DNA from: Hofstenia miamia
Lineage: Eukaryota > Xenacoelomorpha > Acoela
Direction: 5' to 3'
Assembly (NCBI GenBank): GCA_004352715.1
Contig: SCFE01000080.1
Location: forward strand, 801,250-865,249
DNA: 64,000 nt
Below are positions 38,801 through 46,399 of the stretch, one piece after another. Position 1 is the first letter of the stretch; each line of letters opens with the position of its first letter. The notes beneath the pieces were generated by a model. That model ran no database searches, was not told the origin of the DNA, and saw only the letters and a list, made by a program, of their open reading frames with translations. A program made the position numbers and the translations under genes.

Positions 38801-41391
38801 TCACAATGTATCACTGGTTTTGTAGATTTTGTGCTAAAAGCTGAATCCAGGGCATGCTTGAGAATAAGATTGAGTATGTGATATTGACATCCTATGTATT
38901 GTGGCCTCACTTTTCCTTGTTTTTCAGTTTTTTTCTGTATATTGATAACCACGCCATTCAAAAGTCCGGTATTCATTGCTGTAGTATCGCAGATGATCAT
39001 CGAAATACTTTTCCAAACATGGTATTCATCTAGAAGGCACTTCACAGATGAATAGATATCTTCTGATGAACCACTTTTGCATCTCACAACCCCTAAATAT
39101 ATTTTTCTCAAAAGGTTTTGTAAGCAGACGGCCTGGTACTTTCTTCAATCCCTTACCATCAAAATATAAGCAGTAGCTTTCAATAGTAATTATTTTCTTC
39201 ATTTCTTGCTTCATTTGTTCTCCTCGCTTTATTACTGAAGTCCACACACTACTTTGAGCTGGAGTAGGGAGGTCAATTCCAGCTTCATTAAGATCTTTGC
39301 AAACTTCTGAAGCTTTATTCGTGGAGAGAGGTGGCTTAATGACTAGGTCTACAGCAAAATGCGTTTTGTGCTGATTACCAGAAGTACTGGGACCGTCATA
39401 ATCGGATATCGAGGTTTCTGATGCATTTTCTGTTTCTGATGAGTTTGAGTTTTCAGTTACTAAATCACTCATAATGGACGACAATTCATCATTCGGTCGG
39501 TATGTCAATTTTTTCTTAGTCACTTGATGGATGAATTGTGCTCAATGGAGCAATTGTAACGTATTCAACAATGTATGTACAATTTGATTCAGGAAGGATT
39601 TAAGGATGTCATTGGTTATTAAAATATAGCATACTTGTATTCAGCAAACGCAAGCTCTTGGTGTTTGTGCCATAAGTTTCGAGCTTGTGAGCTTTATTTT
39701 AAGGTCCCCTAGAACTGGGGTTGATTTGGAGATGTATCTTCAATTATCAAAGATAGTTTCCAGGTTGCCAATTTATATAAATATTTATATTAAAGGCATA
39801 TTATTATTCATTTTATTCAATTTTTCATATTTTAGGTATACCCAAATGCGGTGCAGATGCGTTGAGATTCTCACTTTTGCGCCACGATGCTTCAGCAGGC
39901 GTGATCAAATTTTCAGTCGACGATGTCATCTACTCCTCAGCGTTCTGCAACAAAATATTTCAATCATTTCGTTTCTTTAGGCCTCATTTTACGGATTCCG
40001 TTAAAGATGTAGACTTTCGTTTTTTGAGGGCGATGGATGCCTGGATTCTTGAAAAATTAATGGAACTTATGTTTTCAGCCAATCAAGGATTTGGGGTGTT
40101 AAAACTTCATCAAGTTTGCATTGAGCTTTACACTTTTTGGGTGAATGACTTTTGCAATACATATCTTGAATATGGTAAGAAAAAATTTTATATTACATAA
40201 TATTGTTCAATTTATAGAAAAGTCTAGTTACAGGGTTTGTTTTTTTCATTAACTCTCTACCTGGTGCTCTGACAATAACTCACTAAAGCCTTTCAGCATG
40301 TTAATGTTCCATGCCACAAATCTATAAACTTATTACAATTGCGCTTAAGTTTTGAAGTGGCCTCGTCGTTTTCCATACTTGATTTATATTGAGAATGTAT
40401 GGTACTATATTATATATAATCTCGGTACTCACAAACTTGAAAATATGCCGAATTTAAGCAGAGATGGAAGAATTTAAAAACAATTCGAGTTAAAGATAAT
40501 CAAATCAGATATTGGCACTAATTTTTTTAAAATAGTCTTTATTCAATCATTACATGCAGTTATTAAGGCTTATATTGATTTTTCAATTAGTAATTTCATA
40601 AAGAAAAAAAATTACATTCTTTACAATTTTGTCAAATCTTGCATGTTGGTTTTATTTTTTGAAATATATTCTAGTAAAACACTTATCTAGGATTGAGACA
40701 AGTTTCAGATTATTTAATTTATATAATATTTAAATGAAGAAAAAATTGGTTAGCATTGTAAGTGTGTTTTCAAAAATTACCTTAAAATATGTTTGTTTAA
40801 ATTAGGCTCTATTCTTGATCAGTGCTAAACTAATTCTGACATGATATAATTTTTTGAATGGAAATTATTTTTGTATTAGTAAACTATTAAATTATCTCAA
40901 TTTTAATATTTTTTAGATAGTTCATTTTAGGTAAAATGCTTCCAAACTCCGAAATTGCTAATTTCCATTCGGTGTCATTTTACTGCTTTACAAATTTTTT
41001 AAAACTTCTTCATCCCTTTATGCCCTTCCTAACTGAAGGTCTATGGCAATTTCTTCCATGTAAAAGTAGTGCCTTATTAATAAATGCTCAGTATCCAATT
41101 GGATTTTGTCTACCAGTAGATACAAAAATTCTTATAAATTCTGCTGATAATCTCGTGGCGTTATCGAGAAAGATCCGAGCTGAATATAACCCTTCGGTTT
41201 GCAAGAAGTCTGAGCTGTATGTGTCAGGCATCGATGTCACCAATCGTTTCGAAGCAGAATTACTTTTTAAGTCAATTACTAGAACTAAATCAGTGGTTTT
41301 TGTAGATGAAATGGTTCATAATGTGGATGAAAAAGTTTCCCTCACGATTAATGGTCAAATGTTTACAATTGGTTTTAAGAGAATATCATAG
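14735..41391 (+). CDS. VARS2: Valyl-tRNA synthetase, probably mitochondrial (nine exons)
   Basis: Joins valine to tRNA-Val. Exons 14735-14985, 15520-15788, 16875-17218, 17647-17986, 18786-19075, 19876-20100, 29850-30099, 39836-40174, 40931-41391 sum to 2769 nt (922 codons plus TAG). All introns are GT-AG and every join keeps frame. Blocks in order: HLGH (104-107), the editing domain with TTRPET (291-296) and AHD (351-353), [10 protein letters not shown] (472-481), KMSKS (606-610), DALRF (664-668), then the anticodon-binding helices. The first 28 residues are basic without acid residues, like a mitochondrial import signal, and the GST-type extension of vertebrate cytosolic VARS is absent. The TGA directly before 14723 and first in-frame ATG set the start. 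The family's C-terminal coiled-coil arm is missing. Possible poly(A) signals ATTAAA lie at 41425 and 41435. Dual localisation is possible if the genome has no second ValRS. Confidence 0.93.
15520..15788 (+). CDS. VARS2: VARS exon 2 (HIGH signature)
   Basis: Acceptor TAG at 15517-15519. Encodes [14 protein letters not shown], the class I HIGH signature, and [13 protein letters not shown]. The donor is GTAGCT at 15789, phase 1. Confidence 0.92.
15789..16874 (+). other. VARS intron 2
   Basis: AT-rich intron of 1086 bases with no recognisable element. Introns 1 (14986-15519), 3 (17219-17646), 4 (17987-18785), 5 (19076-19875) and 8 (40175-40930) are equally plain. Confidence 0.8.
16875..17218 (+). 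CDS. VARS2: VARS exon 3
   Basis: An upstream AG at 16859-16860 gives the wrong phase. The AG at 16873-16874 restores the frame and gives the same spacing from the conserved Trp to the RI pair as in human VARS (W, seven residues, I). Encodes [22 protein letters not shown] and [16 protein letters not shown]. Confidence 0.87.
17647..17986 (+). CDS. VARS2: VARS exon 4 (editing domain)
   Basis: Encodes the CP1 editing core: [17 protein letters not shown] and [18 protein letters not shown], used to hydrolyse Thr-tRNA-Val. The donor is GTTTGC at 17987, chosen because G plus GT of exon 5 gives Gly and a seamless join into the GHLVSS segment. Confidence 0.88.
18786..19075 (+). CDS. VARS2: VARS exon 5
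   Basis: Starts before the first ATG of the open frame; the acceptor AG is at 18784-18785. Encodes [24 protein letters not shown] and the strongly conserved [14 protein letters not shown]. The donor GTATTT follows Lys at 19076. Confidence 0.9.
19876..20100 (+). CDS. VARS2: VARS exon 6
   Basis: Phase 0 at both ends, 75 codons. Encodes [20 protein letters not shown] and [11 protein letters not shown]. It ends at Trp 573; the donor is GTACTT at 20101. Confidence 0.9.
20538..20834. repeat. (TA)n microsatellite spanning an N gap
   Basis: TA dinucleotides on both sides of 235 N. The gap is probably an unresolved longer TA tract. Confidence 0.8.
21719..21888. repeat. Inverted and direct repeat, cut by an N gap
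   Basis: ACTATCGACTTTTATCA (21719-21735) is perfectly inverted at 21798-21814. The TCGGCTGATAAAAGT segment recurs at 21793 and 21874, about 81 bases apart. The right side is lost in a 1000-N gap. It resembles a MITE end with subterminal repeats. Confidence 0.5.
25160..25440 (+). pseudogene. Penelope-like element, GIY-YIG fragment 1
   Basis: In shifting frames this reads [17 protein letters not shown] and then [10 protein letters not shown]. The paired Cys, the YVG core and the EH with following basic residues fit the C-terminal GIY-YIG endonuclease of Penelope-like retroelements. The reverse transcriptase of this copy is not visible. Confidence 0.6.
25647..26060 (+). pseudogene. Penelope-like element, RT end plus GIY-YIG fragment
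   Basis: The open piece 25647-25913 carries [18 protein letters not shown], a hallmark of Penelope-like RT, and RYVDSIF, where the usual YxDD is YVDS (second catalytic Asp lost). After a stop, [17 protein letters not shown] gives the GIY-YIG Cys pair and YIG core. A large internal deletion joins RT palm to endonuclease. The 1000-N gap starts 50 bases on, so the end is unknown. Confidence 0.75.
27659..29704 (-). mobile_element. piggyBac transposon
   Basis: A piggyBac-type transposase gene lies between TTAA sites at 27655-27658 and 29705-29708. Subterminal inverted sequences agree: TGTGATAACAAAGTTACCCC near the left end and, reverse-complemented, TGAGATAATTCTGTTACCCC at the right end; an extra copy (TTGGGGTAACAAAATTACCC) lies near 29500. 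The 2046-bp span fits the family. The exact ends rest on the TTAA rule, since the outermost bases of the two ends differ. Confidence 0.7.
27904..29313 (-). pseudogene. piggyBac transposase, frameshifted
   Basis: An acidic N-terminal part (29313-29011) overlaps, in another frame, the main open piece 29111-28404. That piece carries the DDE_Tnp_1_7 core: [45 protein letters not shown] with the first catalytic Asp, and [13 protein letters not shown] with the second. Downstream, out of frame, come [11 protein letters not shown] (third Asp region, about 28305-28270) and the Cys-rich C-terminal domain [14 protein letters not shown]...CESC ending in TAA at 27904. At least two frameshifts and stops make it inactive. 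Cut-and-paste transposase; domestication is unlikely given the breaks. Confidence 0.85.
29850..30099 (+). CDS. VARS2: VARS exon 7 (KMSKS signature)
   Basis: Follows exon 6 without loss: FW then [11 protein letters not shown]. Encodes [17 protein letters not shown], which holds the second class I signature for ATP binding. The donor GTAAGC begins at 30100. Confidence 0.92.
33098..33975. mobile_element. hAT-type MITE with 8-bp target duplication
   Basis: The left end CAGAGTTGAAACCGGCC and the reverse of the right end CAGAGATGGAACTGGCT are inverted repeats, and both are flanked by the exact 8-mer GTCTATAT (33090-33097 and 33976-33983). An 8-bp duplication with CAG ends is typical of hAT. The 878-bp interior is AT-rich, has GGCCGG-type repeats near the left end and no transposase. 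Confidence 0.8.
34960..36723 (-). pseudogene. Relic of a transposon-like protein (family A)
   Basis: Minus-strand pieces: 36723-36418 with [20 protein letters not shown], then [15 protein letters not shown] near 35970, LPLRH near 35850, STDQ-LY near 35695, FFAHPENI-L near 35345, and [18 protein letters not shown] near 35095. From memory these blocks occur in this order in a large protein family common in invertebrate genomes and probably transposon-derived, but I cannot name the family reliably. Many stops and shifts. No terminal repeats found. Confidence 0.5.
38794..39523 (-). pseudogene. Relic of a transposon-like protein (family B)
   Basis: Two overlapping open pieces, 39523-39026 and 39111-38794, with a one-frame shift between them. 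The first has a Ser/Glu-rich start, then [10 protein letters not shown]. The second has [30 protein letters not shown] and [20 protein letters not shown]. The DTTAMNTG segment parallels DGTVVNTG of the relic at 34960-36723, so both may belong to one superfamily. The piece ends in a stop at 38794 without the rest of a catalytic domain. Function unknown. Confidence 0.5.
39836..40174 (+). CDS. VARS2: VARS exon 8
   Basis: A Gly codon split with exon 7 leads into [14 protein letters not shown], then [11 protein letters not shown] and the first anticodon-binding helices. Donor GTAAGA at 40175. Confidence 0.9.
40931..41391 (+). CDS. VARS2: VARS exon 9 (terminal)
   Basis: Acceptor TTTTAG at 40925-40930. 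Encodes [18 protein letters not shown] and [10 protein letters not shown], then about 70 residues to TAG at 41389. The chain ends where most ValRS proteins would run into a long coiled-coil arm. Confidence 0.9.
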
Positions 41392-41985
41392 TTGTGTAAT
41401 TTTAATAATTGTTTATATTTTTGTATTAAATTATATTAAAAATGATAAATATATTTCTAAATTATATGTAATATAATAGAAGATCTTGGCATGTCACGTT
41501 GAAAATATTTCTCTGTTTTTCATTGTGTGGTGTCATAAATATTCATAAATTAAGATTGCCACATGCATGTCTTCATTGTCAACGGATTTTTATTTCTTTC
41601 GTCAATCGAGTCCAATTATAAATTCATTATAGTCCAATTATAAATACTTGATGAGGTGCAAACGAATTCTCGCCTTGGCTGGAATTTTTTTTTAGCAATT
41701 TTTAATAAATTGACTTTACCATTGTTGTTAAGTTTTTTAGAAAAGAATAGATTTAGTTATCTGATCTGTTTTGGTTTTTAATATAACTGGAATATTATTA
41801 AGTATGTCAATGTGTGTATTATTCTATAAAATATTTCTCAAAATAATTTTTTCTGTAGATTTAACAGTGGTTAATTGCAAGTTTTTAATAAATCGTAATA
41901 TATATATATATATATATNNNNNNNNNNNCCCACCCATTAAGCGCTTACTACTATGTAAAATGTGTTGAGCCTTTTATATATATAT
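41392..41985. other. 3' flank of VARS
   Basis: AT-rich; possible polyadenylation signals at 41425 and 41435. A (TA)n tract abuts an 11-N gap (41918-41928). No gene seen. Confidence 0.6.
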
Positions 41986-41989
41986 TTAA

Positions 41990-42110
41990 TTGTCTTGAAC
42001 GCCAGTTTAATATTCGCTTGTGGTCAAGAATATATTGGTTTTTCTAGTAGACAAATATCAAGAATTAAAGAACATGAGACCAATTCTAGTATCTAATCAT
42101 CAAAATAAAT
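41990..42110 (+). pseudogene. Penelope-like GIY-YIG fragment 3
   Basis: In one frame: IFACGQEYIGFSSRQISRIK followed by EHE. It keeps the CGxEYIG core and the RIKEH motif of Penelope endonucleases. Nothing of the RT is nearby. Confidence 0.5.
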
Positions 42111-43530
42111 GCTGATTGAAATTTGAAAGGAAAATATTATGTTAGACATCAAGATCAAGTTATTTAAAAATCATTGAGAGCATTTTCATAATATCCTTGC
42201 AGCCAAGTTTAAACACCAAAGAAAACTATATTTATAAATTAAATTTACCACTATTTAAAATTTAAAAAATTATTATTTTTGAAAATCTAGTAAATTTGGA
42301 GGGAATAATATGTAAAGAAACTAACTTTGACTTTGTAAGTCGAAATATATCTGCATGTTCTTAACGTTAATTGAACTCCTAAAAAATAACATATTCAATT
42401 GATTTAATTCCGTTAAGGAAAAATTATACAAAGATTGGCTTTGTGAGAACAACCTGGAGCTGATATAGTTTACAAATGCTTAATTATGTTGTTATGAGAA
42501 CAGATGGAATATTTGTACACGGTATTTTTATTTGAAGTTTAATTATTGTGTACATATGATGTTTATTTGTTGCTTCAATTTTGACTGCATAACTAATTTA
42601 ACTATTTTAAACATATTTAAAAATAATATAGTGACTATTTGAGGGCTTTTGCCAACTATTTTTCCTGCTCCTAGTTATAATAGATAGTAGACAATGAGTC
42701 TCAATTTGATGAACTTATATAATTTATGAGAAATTGGCAGTCAGTGCTAAATTTTCGTTTTTATTCCCATAATAAGCAAATGTGGTTCTTATCAAATTCA
42801 TCAGTGTTCAGTTTTATTACAAGATTATGATTCTCACTTCTATTATCCTATAACCAATTTATTCTATCCACTATCACTAATTACAAACGTAAAAAGCAAT
42901 TTTTGGACCGGCATTATTTTTGATAAAATGTGTTTAATATTGTGTAATGAATTTATGGCTTCAATATTTTTGTATCAATTTGAAAAACCTGTTAAACATT
43001 AGTTAACAATGGAGACTATATCTTTAGTCTAAAGTAGTGCGTTATTGGAGTAAATTATAAATATCTTGGTGGAAAAATTTCTATGAATTTCAGATCTGAG
43101 GCTTAATTAAAATTTTTTGATTTTTCTATTTTGAAGACCTAAATTTTTTTACTTGCCAATAATTTTTGTTGTGAAAAATTGCGCAAAAGAAGACAATATG
43201 TGAACTAAATCAATTGTTACATTTTTGTCAAGTTGATTTTTGGTATAAAAGGTCCTTTGTACAAAAAATGGATGCATTATGCTGCAAAGAGTTCTATCAT
43301 CTTTTTCCTCATCTGAGAATTAGTGTCATAGTGATGAGCGAAATCCTTACAGATATAATTACCGATGCTTCAACGTAATTACCGATGCTTTCATAGAGAG
43401 TTGAAAATTCACCAATAACAGAAATATGTCTTCTTCCTGACAGGAAATTGATTGTATTTACTAATATTCAGAATTCTCAAATATTATGAATTCAATTAAT
43501 TCATTTTTTTGCAAATAAATTTTTAGAATC
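42111..43530. other. Unassigned AT-rich sequence
   Basis: No ORF of weight, no repeat structure beyond AT richness; a short direct duplication ATAATTACCGATGCTTCA-like lies at about 43358-43390. Confidence 0.5.
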
Positions 43531-43539
43531 TTTTTATTA

Positions 43540-44580
43540 TAAATTCAGAATTTAGACAATTAGTTTCTGAATTTCGTACAATTTCTATTTTAGGCATAAT
43601 TGAAACTTGGTTTACAAGTGACAATGATAACTCATCTTGGTCAATCAATAATTCTAAATTGAAAATATTTAGAAAAGACAGAAATCCAACCATTCACTTT
43701 AATTAAACAAAAGGGGGGTTTTATGATATTAATACCCAAAATACTCAAACTAAATCTTAGAACAGATGTAACTATAGACTCAAATTTTGAAAGTCTTTGG
43801 GTTAAAATTCGAAATCCAAACAATAATTTTAATTGAGATTTGCTAAATATCTCCTATTCTCCAAATAAAACTTATACAAATTGTTTTTTCTTAGAAATAG
43901 AAAATAAATCTTTTACAGCACTGAGTTATACGAATATAATGGTAATATGAGGCTGGAATGTAAACCTTCTAAACGATAACGAAAAAAGTAAACTTAACAA
44001 TTTTCTTAATTTTTCAATATTTCGCTAATAAATAAAACAATTTCTTTTAGAATCACTTCTAATAGTCAAGCAATCATTGACTATTTCATGATATCAGATA
44101 ATGTTTCATCTTAGTTATTTTGTTTTGAATTTCCATACTCAGATCACTGCATTATAGTTACTTATCTGAATATACTAAAAGTAGGTAAACCCACAAAATC
44201 CTGGAAAAAGTACGAGAAAAGTCAACAAAAAGTGTTAAAAAACTTTGTCAGCATTTAAAAAGCAGAAACTGGAATTCCACATATTCATAATTAACAACTA
44301 ATTAAATGCTATCAAACTTTACAAAAACTTTACTTTTCTATTTGGATATATGTTGCCCAGAAAAATATATTCTCTCATTCAAATATTAAAAAAAACTCCA
44401 AATATTTCAAAGTCATGGATTGATTCCAAATTCATTGTTTTAATTGAAGAAAAGAAACAGAAGTGGAAAAATTATATCAATTCTCAAACAAAGGAAACTC
44501 ATAATGCCAATGTTGAAAAATGCTCAGGAGGAACTAAAATAGGCTACGGCCAAAAAAATTCGCCAGTACCCAATTGTTAA
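43540..44580 (+). pseudogene. LINE endonuclease-region relic (copy 1)
   Basis: GIIETWFTS at 43592-43618 is the conserved endonuclease motif (usually G(L/I)TETWL) of APE-type LINEs. IFRKDRNP and SLGxNSK-like pieces follow. The stretch aligns with the relic at 55960-56503 plus 57606-57960. It includes CATGATAT at 44087-44094, the empty site of the hAT insertion at 56512. A Lys-rich open tail, 44350-44580, resembles the linker before RT. Confidence 0.65.
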
Positions 44581-44616
44581 TATAATAATAAGATAGTTTA
44601 ACGTCATTAATATTTC

Positions 44617-45447
44617 TTAAAGTTTCGGCGGCGGCATTTGTGAAATTTTGACGTGTCTTTGATTGCTGGTGACGGTGGGTAAACGATGGTGTGTAATTGC
44701 TAAAAGTTGCGGCGGATTAAAGACTCCTTTGATGCTGTTTGCAAGCATTGAGTAACCAAACCTCGAAAAATGGATACCGTTGATTGTAGACATTTTTGGA
44801 TTTTGATTAGTTCCTAAACAAAAATATTTGAAGTTCTCAAAAGCCGAATAATTCAATAATTTCGAATNNNNNNNNNNNNNNNNNNNNNGTAACCAAACCT
44901 CGAAAAATGGATACCGTTGATTGTAGACATTTTTGGATTTTGATTAGTTCCTAAACAAAAATATTTGAAGTTCTCAAAAGCCGAATAATTCAATAATTTC
45001 GAATTTTGCTAAATTAATAAATTTAGTTCAGTTGATTTTTTGTTGAAATCCTTGTTGTTAGGGAAATGAGCCACCTCTACTAAGAAAACTTTTACTGAAC
45101 TAAATTTAACGTGTATAATATTTAGCAAATTAGTGTCGTGATTTTTTTTCTGTTTGCGAGTGCGTGTTCTTAACCTCCTCTTCCGCTTATGTGATTTTGT
45201 TGTGCGTTTCTAAGGGTGGTTCTACAAAGGATGCTTGGAGTTTATGTAGAATGATTAGCTCATCTTTTGCCAGAATAATAGCGGCGGAATTGATGATTTT
45301 GAGCACAAAGCGCTCGCATGGACCAACTGCAAAGTATATATATATATATATCTCAAAAGTCATTGCAATTTTTGAAAAATATGATTTGCTTTTGCATAAG
45401 TTGCAAATTATAGTTTTGTAATAATATAAATAATAATTAAACCACAA
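44617..45447 (-). pseudogene. Possible SGNH-hydrolase-like fragment of a retroelement
   Basis: The minus-strand frame 44856-44617 contains TINGIHFSRFGYSMLANSI, which resembles the C-terminal DGxHxSxxGYxxLA block of SGNH/GDSL hydrolases sometimes found in LINE ORF1 proteins, with Asn in place of the catalytic Asp. The upstream part (45447-45187, IINSAAIILAKDELIILHKL) is open but unassigned. Confidence 0.3.
44752..45004. repeat. 116-bp exact duplication across a 21-N gap
   Basis: Positions 44752-44867 and 44889-45004 read the same and border the gap directly on its left and right. This is the usual mark of overlapping contig ends that were not merged. Confidence 0.8.
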
Positions 45448-45583
45448 CCCATTGAAAATATTCTAGGACTGCACCTGCCTTAAAAATCACGAAATCACAA
45501 ATTAGTTTTAACTGTTGAAAGGCCATTAAATTTGTTTAAAAACTTTATAAATCCACTCATATTATTGGTAGATTTATGGCTTA

Positions 45584-46330
45584 ATGGACATGAAACTTAA
45601 ACTACACCGCATTGTGGTTATTGTTGAGGAACTTTACTCTAATGGAGCATATTGCTTTCCCTTCATTATTAAGAGCATTAAGCAAATTGCTCTGAAAGTA
45701 GCTGAGAAGAGGAAGGAGTCCTACTCAGATGTAATCAGGCATCTCAGAACTGAAATCAGCTTTGCACTTCTGAGAAGCACAATATTGTGTCTGCGTAGTT
45801 CGAGAGCGCTCAAAGAAAGCATTCCAATGGAAAACTCCATTGCTGCCGTATGCACCGAAACGAGGATTATATAACATAAATCGTTAGCAAATTAACATAT
45901 GCACCAACTGTATTTACGGAGCAAAGTTTGAAAAATATTGAATAGTGTATCAACAATCAGTGATGTTATTAAAATTAGAGTAAGACGCGAATTCTTAAAA
46001 ATTATAAATAATCCTAATCACTGTTTAAGTGAGATGCTAACTAATATGAAAAAAAATTAAAAGCGAATGAATAAAAAGCTATCGCTCACCTTTTTGTAGA
46101 TTTGTTAATTATTGTAATATTGATTTTGTAAATTACAAAAATATTTTGTTAAATATAAGTTTATAGTGTTTTAAAAAAAATTAAGAGCAATTGATAAAAA
46201 GATGTTATAAAGACACTCAAAAACATCCTATGCAAAGTATTCAAATGGATTTCATAAATGATCTTCACTGGCTTCAACTGCCTGGGAGAATTGAATATTT
46301 CACACATAATTGCTGCCAGAAAAACATTGC
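45584..46330 (+). pseudogene. Retroelement C-terminal fragments
   Basis: The open piece 45584-45874 contains SFALLRSTILCLRSSR, which resembles a conserved C-terminal segment of some invertebrate retroelement polyproteins (family uncertain). At about 46250-46295 the frame reads FINDLHWLQLPGRIEY, similar to the DLHWLPVxxRIxF motif that follows the RT in CR1/Jockey-type LINEs. Both are short, isolated remains. Confidence 0.4.
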
Positions 46331-46399
46331 AATTAGAAAAGAGCTAAGCTTCAAGGTAAAAATTTTTTTGTTATTCATAGTACTATAATTTTCTATTAC

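Larger units (their letters stand above)
30100..39835 (+). other. VARS intron 7, 9736 bases, repeat-rich
   Basis: Holds a hAT-type MITE (33098-33975), a (GA)n tract (34184-34203) and two minus-strand relics of transposon-like proteins (about 34960-36723 and 38794-39523). In 30110-33090 and 36730-38790 I find no convincing gene or element. Confidence 0.8.
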
